Shown in pieces: positions 38,436-50,687 of a stretch of 64,000 bases of DNA. The notes beneath the pieces were generated by a model that was given only the letters and a program-made list of their open reading frames with translations, made no database searches and had not been told where the DNA came from. Source of the DNA: Eucommia ulmoides (taxonomy: Eukaryota; Streptophyta; Magnoliopsida; Garryales; Eucommiaceae); contig CM028333.1 in NCBI GenBank assembly GCA_016647705.1, positions 22,686,243-22,750,242 of the forward strand. Reading direction: 5' to 3'. Every line of letters starts with the position of its first letter. The first letter of the stretch is position 1. Both the position numbers and the translations under genes were made by a program.

Positions 38436-40930
38436 AATACCCCAAATTTAGAATTTTGCTAGTCCTTGAGAAAAACACCCACACAATACAAGAAACTATA
38501 ATGACTAATTATGAAATTTAAATACTAAAAATAAAAAACACAAACAAACTGAAAACAACAACGTGCAAGTTTTGAATTTCATCTACCCGGCCAAACGGTT
38601 TTCCCTCATCGGCCCCTAATTCTATTGAGTTCAAAAATAAAATGCACCATGCGGTGTTCTAGAATTTCAACATTAAAAAATAGTAAGGACCATTCTGGAT
38701 CCTTTTAAAGTATGCGTGCAAAAACTCAATTGTACAAATATCCACCGATAGGATTAGATTATCTACCAATAAAGTTCATGACTAAAACTAAAAGGTATAG
38801 GAAATCTATATGCCTGATAGGGTTCCATTCTCCACCAATGTAGGCTAAGAAATTCAAAAAGATCAATAGTACTTGGTTCGATTTTTGGAAAATGGCCAAG
38901 GGTATATCAGGAATAGAAAACAGGTTAACGTTATTAACTTAACGATACAAGCACAACGCTTAACTCAATCACTCCCATAACCCCACATAGATCAATTCGA
39001 AACAACCCTGAACTTATATTTGAAAACGCAGTATTCACTTGTCATGACAAAACAAAAATAAAACTATATTTATTATTTTTCTTTTTTTTTTCTTTTTTTT
39101 TTCTTCATAAACTCACCCCCAAACTTATTTGATTTGTTATAATTTGACGGGTATGGAAATACGATAAAAAAATGATAAGTGAGTACTCGAATACCGAACC
39201 AATCAATAGTTCGCCCAAAACCTATCCGCTCACTTCAAGTAGCATAAACAAATGCTAACTTGATTTCACTCAAATTGTGCCTTAGGTTTAGCGATAAAGG
39301 TTTGGAAAGAATTCAATTGGTCAGGGTATTTGTTATGTGTTCAGAATTGAAACGACTTACAGGCTTCGACAGGGTAACGAGGGATAAATAATATTACATG
39401 GTAAGCTTCAAAGGCTCAAGCGATCAAAATGAATGCCTAAATCATATCTCCTGAACTATTCACCTAGGATTTCACCTCGAATTTCCCCCAAATCAGGTTC
39501 TAGTATCCCTATTGTCATGAACTTGGCTAATGGATAATCGGCGTCAAATCAATTGGATAATTATACATTGAGTTTATGTGCTCGTGCAATTAGGATCCAC
39601 AATAACTTTTACTAAAATGAGACATCAAGCACACAGAACACATATGAATGAGCATTATGCTCAACCTCAATAAATAACTAGGGGACAGACTCATCATCGG
39701 GTAATGGCCTAGATGAAGTACAAAACTCAACACACAACAACTAATACGTAAACAAACTAAGCCTAAACAAACATGCATACATTGAAACAATAAAACATAA
39801 CTAACAACAGTAAAACATAATAACATACTACACATCACTCCCGACCTTAAAATGGGTAGTGTCCACATTGACCCACTAGCGATCCCAATATAGCATGATA
39901 ACGAAGATAGGGGTTTAGAACACGTACCTGCGAGCCGAGAGAAGCTCGCCTCTGAATTAAGTTGGCATAGATGGATCTAATTTATTTTGGACTTGGGTTG
40001 CCTCCTAAGATGCTCTTGATTTAATGTCTTCGGCTTGACATAGAGAAGGGCTCGTCAAGGAGCGGCTTCTGCCCATAGTATGTGTCGTACAACACAACGT
40101 ATGGGTCTTGATTTAGAACACCCTCAAGATTGGTGAGATTTGGCATTAATCAACTCATACTCTTAACTTGATTGATTTCTGGATCTTTTGCTTGGTTGGC
40201 AATAATGATCGTTGCTAGAAATGAGGTAGGATAGGTGAGTCACATCGGATCCTCATAGATGTGATCGTCTTAGATCGGGGGTGGCACCACCAATTGGATT
40301 TTAAACGATGAAAAATCACAACAGTCAACATGTAATTCTTTATCGCCAATCCATACTTGGGTTTTCTCAGAATAAGCATGAACATCTTCGATCTCGCCCA
40401 AGTTCCTCCCATTTTCATTTGGTTCCTCATGGTGGCTTTCACATTCAGATGTGACTTGTGAATCTTTCAGTGCCACAGCTTTTGACTCGACCTCAACATA
40501 GCAGATAAGTTGACCGATTTGAGTATGAAGAGACATTATGGTCGCATCGATTTCGGCGCAGACCGTATCAATATAATCAAGACAATCCTAATGCTCACTG
40601 AGTCGATCATGCGTCTTCCTCAAGAAAATTTGAGTTTCCCCTATAACTGTAGCGAATATCTCTTCCAGGTTGGGGAAGACTCCATATTTTGTCCAGGGTG
40701 TCAATCTATGGCGCCGAAGTGTTGGAATAATCCCCCAAGCTTTGGTAACTTGGTGAATAATTCCAACTCTGATAATCAAAAGCCACCAATTCCTCCAACG
40801 ACCAAAATGCTTCATCTGCAGTTAGTTCGTAGAAAGAGGTGGTACCGTTTTCTCCTTCCACCCACATTCTGGTTGCGCCTTGTAACTCGTCGAAGAAATT
40901 TAGAAGTTGACACTCCCTCTGGAAACTATA
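38436..40930 (-). other. Element B internal region, left part
   Basis: On the minus strand this is the 3' half of B. At 40960-40706 a frame reads ELTADEAFWSLEELVAFDYQSW, recalling the gag C-terminal block of Athila-type elements (TPEEAYELIENMASNSYQW). The stretch 39080-39110 is T-rich. No RT or integrase is recognised. Confidence 0.5.
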
Positions 40931-42413
40931 TGTAAGAGCCCGATTTAACTCGTACGTCATTTTAGTTGCATTTTAGAGCAATTGGGAAAATATGAGGTAG
41001 AATTGTATTAATCATTATCCGAATTAAAAGTTTAGGGGGCGAATTGTAAATTTGTAAACATTAAATCCAACCTTTAGGATTCAAATTGTCTTTCAATTAA
41101 TAACATTTAAATTTTTAGGGGTGAAATTACAATTTAAGAAAAATTATAAATGGTGAATTGGGCTAAAATAAGGAATTAAAGGAATCTGGGGGAGAAAAGA
41201 GTAATTAGAGCAAAAGATATATATATATATATATGCATATGGTGTGTGTGTGTGTGCCAAGAGATCAACCGGAGACAAGGATATCGGGACGTGGGCGACG
41301 TGGCAAGCTAGGATCAACATTTACCACTTGAATCATGCATATAAATGGATTCATGCAAGATTATCTTGATCGAGAATTTCAGAGAGGAAGAAATCATTCA
41401 GGAAATAAAAAAAATAGAGAGAGAGAGAAGGTTCGGCGGTGGTGGGTGTCTCGTCACCGATGGAGTGGGTTCATACGTGGTTTTGTATGTGTGCTGATCA
41501 GTTGACAGTAATTGTGCGTGTGTGTGGCGTCGCCGATCGCTCCGATGGTGTGTGGGTCGTTGATCGCCGGTGGTGTGGGTGTGGGGCAATCAGTCGCCTT
41601 TCAGTGTTGTGTTTGTGTGTGTGGGTGGGTGATTGTTGTGTGTGTAACAATTACAGGGAGTGTGTGTGCGTGTGAGATCGTTGTCGTTTGTTCGATGATG
41701 GTATGTGCATGTCGTCATCGGCAGCGTACGTCGCTGTGGGTCGTCGGTGGGTCGGCATTGTCTGTGGGAGTGGCCACTACTGCAAGGGTGTTTGTGTGTT
41801 CGGCTGTTGGGCTACCGGCGGTGTATGGGTTAATTGGTCGGTGAGTGAGTTTCGACGGCGTGTGTGTCATCGTCAATGGTGTGAGGCTGCTGGAGGTTGG
41901 TGAGGAGAGAGAGAGAGGACGGCCGGAGCAGCCAACTGAAACGAAAGCAGAAAAGAAAACGGGTAAAAAAAAAAAAAAGGGAAAAGGAAAAAAAAAATTA
42001 CATAAACAACCCCAATAAAATCCAAAATCCATCTCGTAGCCGACGGACGATTCAGAGCAGGTAAAAATCTAAATTGATTACCATTGTTGTTAAATTGAAT
42101 TATTAGCAAACGGGATTATAATTTGGAATCATTAATTCTAATAATTTTTGTCACCGTCCATATTAACAAATGCATACAGTAATTATTAATGAAACAAAAT
42201 TTACCGAATAACAATTGTTCATAATAAAAAAAGTGGGTACGGGAGAAATTGCGGAATTTAGGGCCTGCATTGCATGATTCAGTTATTTTACATAAAATAT
42301 TAATTTAGACCCTATCACTATTAGGTTCGCAGGCACTAGAGTATCGGTAGAAGATAGTCGGTAAAAATTGTTCGGAATGGATAGCCAGGTGAGTGTACAG
42401 TCTTATTGCCAAA

Positions 42414-42414
<1 letters not shown>

Positions 42415-42487
<73 letters not shown>
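42415..42487. repeat. (TA)n microsatellite, about 36 units
   Basis: Uninterrupted alternating TA over 70 bases inside unit G. It probably varies in length between individuals. Confidence 0.9.
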
Positions 42488-42490
<3 letters not shown>

Positions 42491-42850
42491 GGTAAATTAA
42501 ATGATTTCAAAATGATATTAATCAAGTAGGTTTTTGGGTGAGTTGAGAAAATAGATTTTCGATGCATTGTGTTGGTTTCGAAAGGAAGTTGAAAATGGTT
42601 TTTCGCTGAAATTTGGTGGTTTTAAAAGAGAGTGAAAAATACCTGGTTTTCTAAAAATAAAGGGTGGAAAAAAATGTTTTTTTTGGTGAAATCAGACGTT
42701 TTTTTAGGAAATGAGAAATATGATCTTGGATTAAAAATCAGTTTTGGAAATAGAGGGTGATGTTTGAGATTTGACAATGTTGATTAGATGATGTTATTAA
42801 TTTATGATTTGATGATGACGTTATTGATTTGACAATATTATAGTATTTAT

Positions 42851-43046
42851 CTGTTTCGGCAGAGTGATGATTATCTGCTTCGGAAGAGTGATGGTATTGA
42901 TTTGACGATGTTATTGATTGGACGATGCCATAGTATTTATTTGTTTCAGTAGAGTGAGGTTATCCGCTTCGGTGGAGTGATGTTTATCTGCTTCGGCAGA
43001 GTGATGTTAGACGTTTATACTGCGCAGTGATTATCCGCTTCGGCGG
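42851..43046 (+). repeat. Six short TTCG stem-loop repeats in unit G
   Basis: Copies at 42851-42862, 42875-42886, 42941-42952, 42964-42975, 42988-42999 and 43035-43046 follow the pattern C-Y-G-Y-TTCG-N-N-R-G, for example CTGCTTCGGCAG and CCGCTTCGGCGG, usually preceded by TTAT and followed by AGTGATG. The second stem pair changes from T-A to C-G together on both sides. Confidence 0.75.
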
Positions 43047-43734
43047 AGTGATGAGTGTTCGTAGGAAGGCATGTCCTATGGATGGTACGGTACCGTTGTA
43101 AACTCCCGATCATGAGGTTAAAACGATCACTATGGCTAGCCAGTGTGTGTTGTGGTGGAGTAGTGTATTTGAGATGTGTGTTTGAGATGTGGTGTTTTAC
43201 TTATATTGGGTGATTTATTATTTATTATGGTGATTGGTATGATTTTATACTAGATGGATTTGGATGGAACTTATCTATATTGCTTTATTTTCACTGCTTA
43301 TATACTGGAGATTTTACGAGTTATGTGGTGTTTATATACTTATGCTTGATTCATATTTAATTGTGGTAATATTTTGAATGTGTTACTATTTTAAAAATAT
43401 TTTACTAAGAAGGCAGTACACTCGCAGGTACAACAGCTAGGAGTCGGTTCCCTATTGGCACTAGGTAGAGTCCGACGATGGTGTAGTATGAAAATATTTT
43501 GGGAGGAACTGTCTGAGGTGAACCTGTGAAAGCTTCATTGTTGTTATACTTTTGTTGTTATTATAATTCAGGGACGGGTGTGTCCCCAGTTAAAGTTGAT
43601 GTATTTGGTCAGAATTTGTGGTTGTATATTTTTGTATGCACTTTGTTGTTTACTAGGGGGTTTGACGTTAAGATGAAGTCGTGTCGACGTCACGCTGGCC
43701 CTATGGTGACGGGTGTCCGGGGTGGGGTGTGACA

Positions 43735-43979
43735 CCATGATTCAAGAACCAAATAAGCAACTTATTGTATTGATCCTCAGCACAATAAAACGACTCAGAA
43801 TCTCGTTGAAAGAAATGCAATAGCACTTGTTGATCTAACATCTTCAAGCACCTTGTAAGAAAAACAAAACTACAAACAAAAATTATAAACGAAATAAATG
43901 CTTAACTTAAAATCAAGTTACTTACTCACAATATCAACAACAATCTAAAAACCAATCCCCGACAACGGCACCAAAAACT
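43735..43979 (-). other. Element B internal region, right part
   Basis: Minus strand: from the primer site (43979-43955) into a gag-like coding remnant with HFFQRDSESFYCAEDQYNKL-type text (about 43850-43760). It is cut by unit G at 43734 and continues at 40930. Confidence 0.5.
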
Positions 43980-45376
43980 TGGTACCGCGTAAATTACGTT
44001 GCTACTTTCACCGTAAGTTTATGGGTCAAGTTTTAGTATAATGGGAAGAGTAAGGATTTTCGTATCCACAGGGATTGGATTAAATTGTTGCTAATTACCG
44101 CGATTATCATAACCGAACTTTATTTAAGCGATAAAAATATGTTTTGTTTATAAATTTAAATACTAAACTAAAATACTAATTAATCTAATTACACTATTTA
44201 TACTATATTGAGATATTTAGGGGAATGAATTATCTAGGGATTAACTTCATTTACTTAAATGTGTTTGGTTTCGTTTAGTTAACAATAATTGTATTCGACC
44301 TATCCGACAATCTCAGTATCGTAAACTCATTCACTCCCTTTCCCGTGTGTAAAGTAAATGAATATGTGACTTCGCGTTAACGCTGAAGTCCCCCTCTAGC
44401 ATTTTGTAGAACACATAGTCACATGAGTCTCACCCTAACGTTATGGATTGCACACTTTCTAATGCCCTCCCGTGTCATTAGATTGTCGCGTTGCATTTAA
44501 ACCCTAGTCCGAATCTGGGGTTACCTCTCCCAAGTGTCAAACCCAATTTCTTAATATATCTAAATAAACATATAATGGAAATACAAGAATGGTAAACACA
44601 ATCGAATAGCGAAGAACAACTGTTAAAGAAACACAATTCAAACAAACGACATTTTCATAAATTATGTTAATCCCATAGATAATCCATGTTTAGCCAATGG
44701 CCATAACCGTATATACAATGACAAACAAGCTAAACATGTTAAAAAAAACTACCAAAGTTAAGAAATAAAGAAACAAACAAAGGAACTTAGCCATTATCCG
44801 AAGATCCAACGCTAAAACCACTCTGAGAGCGTTTCTCTTTCTTCGCTTTATGATCTTCTTCTTTGGGTTTGAATGAGTTCCCCAAAAACTTTAAAAAATA
44901 TCCTATCTTCCCTCTAATGAGGTCTAATGGCCGAAAATATGAAAGGGGGAGAGAATATGGGAACAAAAATATCTAAGAAAAACACTTTATAGGTGCAGGG
45001 TTCACCATTGCAGCGGTGGGTATGTCAGCAGTGGTCACCCCTGCAGCGGTGGCTTGATCGCTGCAGCGGTGGTTCATCAGTGGGCACTCTGTTATTTCAC
45101 CATTGCAGCGGTGGACAGACAGAGTAAAATTGAGCTCTTTGTTGTTTCACCGCTACAGCGGTGGACAACTTGGCATTTTTCATCATTTTTCCACCCTTCT
45201 TCCACATCCGTTCCACCGATTAGCTTGATTTTCAATCGTTTTAGCTCATTTTTGTCCCAAACACCTGATTTATATAAAAATAAATAAAAGCTAATTAAAA
45301 CAAATTAAAACACGATAAAAATACTAAAAAACTATCAAATTCGGTTTAGAAATAAATGGATAAATTACCCTTATCA
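43980..45376 (-). repeat. 5' LTR of element B
   Basis: It begins TGGTACCGCGTAAATTACG and ends AATTACCCTTATCA on the plus strand. Beside the primer site, it is the upstream LTR. CTGCAGCGGTGG motifs recur at 45000-45170. Confidence 0.82.
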
Positions 45377-46592
45377 ATAGCATATGCATTGATAATATTT
45401 GCAAAGAAGCTTTAATATTATTTTTAGTCTCACCCAGTAGCGATGCTGACCAACCAACCATTGAGAATTATATTGCACTGACTAGAAACTTTTGGATGAT
45501 TGCTACAAGAGTTAATACAATGTGGGACAATAACAACTACATCGACATTCCCTACTCGGTGAGACGGGTTAGAAGGAGATCACAATTAGGACACTAGGAC
45601 ACACTCATCCAACTAGACGACTTTGGTGGCTCAACGTGTCTAGCTCGAAGACGGCCGAAAAAACTCTCCTTGTACTTAGGCACACCCGACACCTCAATCT
45701 TACCCGAGTAGGGGGGTCGACAAGAAGAAGAGGCTATCGAATTTTGAACCCGGGTTATAGACCCTCTCTACTTAATTGGTTTGATATTCTACAATGGATT
45801 TTCTACGATCTACAAGTGTTATTCGAAAATTTTTGCCATATCGCACTCATAAGGTACAATAGGTCTGGTTGGGAAGAAATTAGGATTAAAGAAGAAGATA
45901 AGCAACATAGAGTGGGAAAGGTCTGATAAAGCGTCCTAGAGGACAAGATCACCTCTCCGCTACCTCTTTCTCATGTCAAGTAGATTTCTACAAATCTTCA
46001 AATTAAGCCATTCCATTTTGCAACGAATAAATTGATTTTTCTACAAGTCTCTACTACTTTACTGAAGTGTAAAATCTACAAAACTCTACACGAGAGGGAT
46101 TGGGCATTGGCCTATCCGACCTTGATAGGTTTTAACCAAGCAAGATGGAGTGATTGACCAAGACACTGAGACGAACGCTATTGATCGATCCTGAAAACCC
46201 TAGCGGTAGGCGGTACGGGGATAACTTGAAAAATCCTCTTGGAACAACTCTTATGTTCAGATGTAACCAGATGAATGGGACATCATGAACAGGGACCCAA
46301 GAATGAGGAGGCCATTTTGCATCTCTACAAATAATAACTCAATCCTATTAGTCTCTACGACCAAATATGAGTCTCAAGACCTTTGTCTTCGCCTGAGATC
46401 GAGTTTTAGGGCTTCCCGGTCCTCTATCAACCTTGACAACTCGTTATTCTCCAACTCCTACTCCTCGATAAGCACATAGGTCCGAGTTATTGACTCCACC
46501 ACATGGAGCGCAAACCTCAATATAGAGTAGCAAAAATAGAGAGAAAGTTCTAATATTCCATTTGACTTGTTAAAAGAAAGACTGGGGGTTAC
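45377..46592 (+). other. 3' part of element A after insertion B
   Basis: The first 50 bp still resembles RNase H sequence of A, after which no integrase or other domain is recognised. Frames of 96 (45636-45926) and 64 codons (46285-46479) have no family resemblance I can name. It ends with the purine-rich AAAAGAAAGACTGGGGGTT before the 3' LTR. Confidence 0.5.
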
Positions 46593-47096
46593 TGATAATA
46601 GGTAATTTTGATGGAAAATTTAACTAAACATTTACCACTATGACCTAACTTGATTATTAAATCTACCACTACCCTAAATGGCCAAACCATTAATTAGTGG
46701 TAGCCTAATTTCACCACCAAGGGAGTATTTAACTCCAAAATTAGTAAAAACAAAATCCTATAAATAGGGGACTCATTCTTCAACAAGGAACGCAACAAGA
46801 ATTTCCTATAAGCATAAGTCTTCCATTCTACTCTTTAGTTGAAAACAAGTCCTGGCTTAAGAGAGAAATAGGCAAACCAAATTCTCGAGCCTACACTTTT
46901 TATAAATTCTACTTTAAATTTCCTAAAACATATTTTTTTTAAATAACGGTGACTTATTCTCATATCAGAGGGGCTTCACCGGGAACCCAATACTCGGTGC
47001 CTAAGCTTTGTTTTGCAGGGACAGGTCAACACAGTCAACCGGACTGAATTCAACCACTTTCACTATGACCCACCGGACCAAATTTTGGCACCATCA
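46593..47096 (+). repeat. 3' LTR of element A
   Basis: The 504 bp LTR starts TGATAATAGGTAATTTTGATG and ends TTTTGGCACCATCA. TATAAATAGGGGAC at 46758-46771 is a plausible TATA region shared with the 5' LTR. GGTTT follows, completing the target duplication. Confidence 0.85.
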
Positions 47097-47377
47097 GGTT
47101 TGATTCTCACGTGGGAAAAGAATCAGGTGTGGTAATGGATTGAGAATTCGCTGTGGGAGCTCAAAGTAGTGGACGTAGACAAGAATAACTTGCCATACTA
47201 CTATAAATCTACATGTTAACTTCTCTATCCTTCATCTGTTTGGTTGTGCATTTAGAAATTCACGTTTTTACATAGTTAGCAATGATATAAATTGATTATG
47301 AAATTGAATTTATTTGTTAATTTTTTAAACTACCCAATTTACCCTCCTCTTGGGTAGATTTTTGAGTCAACAATCAA

Positions 47378-47890
47378 CTAAATGGGCTAGGCGATCGATT
47401 GATTTGGTTTGAATTTTCAAATTATTTGAACGTTTTTGAAGATATTTTGCCTCATTTTTAATGATAAATATTTCTAAATTATTTTTTCATGTTTCAAAAT
47501 GATAATATTTTATTAAAAATATTTTTAATGAGATTTTCACAAGAAACTTTTTTGAAAATGAGGGATTTATTAAAATTTCATATATGTCCTTAAAAGTTTT
47601 GATTTCCTGATTTGTTCGTAAAATCTTCTTGACCTATATTTTTTGTCAGTCATTTGAATTAGTTTTTCACTTGAATTTGGAACTTATTATGGTTAGATTC
47701 ATAGTCATTTGTGTTGAAATTAGTAGGGTCAATGGAGTTAGGATTTAAGGGTTTGAATTGTGGAGTATCTAGTCAAAACTAGCTGTTGGAGATATTTTGA
47801 AAATGAGCATATTTGAATCTACATTTTTGGCTTTAAAAATATACAACTTAATATTCAGATTTTTGAGAAAAGAAAAAGAGAGAAATATTC

Positions 47891-47926
<36 letters not shown>

Positions 47927-49036
47927 TTATAATCAGTGAAAAATCTTTAGAACCCTTAAGAAATCTCTAATAGTTTTTTTTTGCTAGAAAAACTTGTTAA
48001 AGCTAACCTATGACATCAGAATACTGTGCTTTGATTCATAGATTTTACTAAACATTTGGTGAGATTGTTCATGTTTAGTATCTTTTCTATGTGATTTAAA
48101 TATTGATATATTTTGTGTTACATCATGAAATAAATTTTTATTAGATCTTGGCTTGAAATTTGAAAGCAAAATTTGATTTTGAGAAAATCGTTTTCTGAAA
48201 AACTTATTGATCTTTATCTTAAAAATTAATTTTACACCGAGTTAAAATAATTGGATTTATCTAGGATAATTGATTATATGCTTTATTGTATTAAAATCGA
48301 ATTTCTTTAACATGATTGTTTAATTCATTATTTTGTAAATCGTATACACTCATATCACACTTAGATATGATTAATTCTTGAATTTAATATCTAGGATTTT
48401 TTTTCCATGAACCCATATATAAGACCTTTATTGAGATGGGCCCCACAAATTTCATCTCGATTGGAGATTTTTTTTTATTATTTTTTTTTTTGTTTCAATA
48501 GAAACTCACCAGTGTAGTTAACGTGCCTTATATGTGAGTGGATTTATATATTTGTTGAAGTAGTGGGTATTTGGATTTTTAGAGTTTCCATTGATTGATT
48601 ACCTATGCAATATATATAGAGGATCATTGCATCTGTATCCGTTAGAAGCATATAAAAAAGATAGTGGGTGTAAAACTTAAGTATTTATTGGTTTTTGGGG
48701 CCTTAAAATAAATTACCTTAATATGTGTAAGTGTTGGTAGAAATTTTGTGAGAAAAACATAGATTTTGTTTTGTATTTTGTGAGATTGTAGCTCAGAGTT
48801 AAAGATATATAGTCTGAGTGAGAATGAGTTTGAGTATAAAGGGAATTTATTCAAACAAGATTGTACTGGTTTGATTCTACCATTGGAAGAGGATCAAAAT
48901 TAGTGAGTTAATTCCCTGTGAGAGCTTATGAGAGTAGACATAGGCAAGAGTAATTTGTTAAACTACTATAAAATACTGGTGTGTTTAAATTTTAAATTAT
49001 CCAATCCACCCCTTTTTAGGTAGAATTTTGGGCCTA
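47378..49036 (+). repeat. Older copia LTR remnant into which F inserted
   Basis: The end TTTTTAGGTAGAATTTTGGGCCTACA (48995-49036, near the start of host spacer) parallels the ends of the D and F LTRs (TTGGGTAGATATTTGGGCTAACA), and GTTTGATTCTACC with GAGAGCTTATGAGAG near 48870-48930 parallels F LTR text. Sequence left of F (19370-19590) with GTCGACTGA motifs is probably its other part. No partner LTR was identified. Confidence 0.5.
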
Positions 49037-50295
49037 CAAAAATCCACTAAAAATTATAGAAGCCCAAAACATAGGTTCTGAATGGAAGAATTCAAAAAGC
49101 GAACGAACATCAAGCAAGCCTTTATCTTGTTACATTCAAATGAATAAATCCATTAAAATCCAAAATTGGAGAATCCAAAATCATTGAATTATATTGAAAT
49201 CATTTAAACCCCCAAAAAAATAAAAAAATAAAAATAAAAATAAAAAATTAAAAAACAAAATAATAAACAAGCACATAATTGAAATATAGTAAATAAATTT
49301 TAAAAAAATGAAAAATTAGGTCATTAGTCTTCGACAGTGGTAATGGCAGAATTGAGCATCGTGATGGCGACGGCGACAACGACATGTTTTAGGCTAGATC
49401 TAGTTGAATAAACTTTTCAAGGATGAAGATAACAAATAGGCGATGACGTGGTAATGCGAAAAATCAGAGATGGTGGCAATGAAGAAAGAGATGTTAACGA
49501 CAACAACAGTGACAATGACGAAATATTTGTTGGAAATAGAGGAAGTGACGACAATGGATGCGGTGGAAGCACTCGATGAAAGTAGAGGAAATCAAAAGTG
49601 GTAGTGGCAACCGTGACCATGACAACGATGATGAGTGGCGACGATGATATGTTATTCATTGTAGCTGAGAAAGAAACTGCACAAATGGGTATTAAAAAAA
49701 ACAAAAACAAATCGGGAAATGTAAATCAGACATTTAATTTTTTTTTTATTAGGAGTAGTTTTGCCATTAATTTTTTTTTTAATAGAGTTGGTATTAATAG
49801 ACTTCGAGCATCTCTAATAACTGTTGGAGATGCTGTGTCATGCTCCATTTTGATATTTTTGAAGCAAAAAATGGTTCCAACAGATGTTAGATGCGAAATG
49901 GCATGCATGCTTTGCCTTAACCATATTTGGCACAAGCTACACTCTTAGCCCGAAAATGGCAGGACTACTTTATTAATTTTTTATGTGGTTTCGTTTATTA
50001 ATTTTATTTTATTTGGGTTGGGTTAAATTACTTAGTTAATTTTCAATTAAAGCATTCAATCAAATGTATTAATTAGATTCAAACTACACGAAAAAATAAA
50101 ATAAAATACATAATATTAATTGAAATTCAATCTAAATAATAAAAAAATTAATTAATATTAAAAATGTAAAAATCAAAACAAAATAGATTTAAAAATTAAA
50201 AATTAAAAAATTGAAAATTGTAAAAAAATAAATTTGAATTTTTAATTTCAATATAAAAATATATTATTTTTATTATAACCATTGGAGTAATCATC
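49037..50295. other. Spacer with GAC/GAT-rich and AT-rich tracts
   Basis: A GACGGCGACAACGACA-type triplet-rich tract spans about 49320-49640. A self-complementary block GCATCTCTAATAACTGTTGG...CCAACAGATG sits at 49808-49890 and recalls a small MITE. The rest is AT-rich. Frames here (for example 49598-49948) are not recognisable proteins. Confidence 0.4.
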
Positions 50296-50687
50296 TGATG
50301 TTGCCAAAAAATCCCTCACACGTGCAACAACTTCTCATGTACCAAAGTTCTCTGCAACTTGTAAATTTGTTCTACAAAATCGAATAGTTCTAAGAGGACA
50401 CCAGTGTGATGTCAGCCAAAAAACCTCTGACGTGAGAATAAGTCATTCTGCTTTAAGATATTAAGCAAAAGACTGAATGTGAAAGTAAAAGTGATACATT
50501 TTCCTTATTTATAGACTAAGTTATCTCCCAGCTATTACCTCTTTTTTGACTCTCAATTATATCGTCATTTAATGGGGAGTTACACCCCCATTTATATTGC
50601 TATTTATTGGGGAGTTACACATTAATTTAGTAGGGAGTTATAACTTTTTGACTCCTCCACTAGATGAGAATTTCTCTCGTATCATCA
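50296..50687 (-). repeat. Shortened LTR copy of the E family
   Basis: It starts TGATGTTGCCAAAAAATCCC and includes GACACCAGTGTGATGTCAGCC and CTGACGTGAGAATAAGTCA, closely matching 17638-17830, then ends TCTCGTATCATCA. It is about 390 bp against 700 bp for the full LTRs. No internal element sequence is attached, so it is a solo or truncated LTR fossil. Confidence 0.7.

Larger units (their letters stand above)
40931..43734 (+). mobile_element. LTR unit G (2.8 kb, TGTAAG...GTGTGACA) inside element B
   Basis: The segment begins TGTAAGAGCCCGATTTAACT and ends GGGGTGGGGTGTGACA. A related partial unit is at 14005-15345 and a relative of its 3' part is in C. It has a GT-rich transcribed-like block (41240-41900), GACGGACGATTCAGAGCAGG at 42043-42062, a TA microsatellite of about 36 units (42415-42487), and a set of TTCG hairpins (42851-43046). 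TG...CA ends with no internal coding suggest a solo LTR of a Ty3 element. Flanking pentamers CTATA and CCATG do not match, so the mode of insertion is unproven. Confidence 0.65.
37231..45376 (-). mobile_element. Athila-like Ty3 element B, minus strand, inside element A
   Basis: LTRs are at 37231-38435 (3') and 43980-45376 (5'), about 90-93 % alike by eye, with TGGTA...TATCA ends on the plus strand. ATAGC precedes (37225-37229, one base off the LTR edge) and follows (45377-45381), a target duplication. To the left of the right LTR the reverse strand reads TTTTTGGTGCCGTTGTCGGG, a classic primer site. To the right of the left LTR it reads AAATTTGGGGTATT, a polypurine tract. Internally only gag-like remnants and the AGGAGGCAACCCAAG text typical of Athila/Tat leader regions are found; no pol is seen, so it may be a non-autonomous derivative. 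It is the youngest large fossil apart from G. Confidence 0.82.
32312..47096 (+). mobile_element. Ty3 (Tat-lineage-like) element A in the 3' LTR of F
   Basis: LTRs lie at 32312-33545 (enlarged by a MITE) and 46593-47096. The pentamer GGTTT before 32312 and after 47096 is a perfect target duplication. After the 5' LTR comes TTTGGCACTGCTTGTGGGAA, a Tat-type primer site; before the 3' LTR is AAAAGAAAGACTGGGGGTT. Internal coding remnants include gag (about 34390-34600) and reverse transcriptase (36421-36900). The LTRs are about 80 % alike by eye, so A is old. It is broken in many places and carries element B inside. Confidence 0.85.
19596..47372 (+). mobile_element. Ty1/copia element F, carrying several nested insertions
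   Basis: The element has a 5' LTR at 19596-21773, the site ATTGGTACTAGATC right after it, gag-type coding remnants, and a 3' LTR starting at 30595 after the purine-rich AAAAAGTGAAAGAT. The 3' LTR is split by element A and ends at 47372 (GAGTCAACA). The pentamer ATCAA stands directly before (19591-19595) and after (47373-47377), a perfect target duplication that proves the two distant ends belong together. LTR similarity of roughly 85 % by eye suggests considerable age. Most of pol is missing and the coding remnants are broken in several places. Enclosed are a TIR transposon, insertion C and element A. Confidence 0.88.

Noticed and set aside
41398-42109. Open frames up to 110 codons in the related unit at 40931
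   Set aside because: Same GT-rich block as at 14332; the reading frames differ between the two copies, which argues against a protein.
40931-43734. A perfect target duplication for unit G
   Set aside because: The pentamers beside it (CTATA and CCATG) do not match, so I did not claim one.
49417-49948. Frames on both strands in the GAC-rich tract
   Set aside because: Triplet-rich low-complexity sequence; no domain and no splice-site support.
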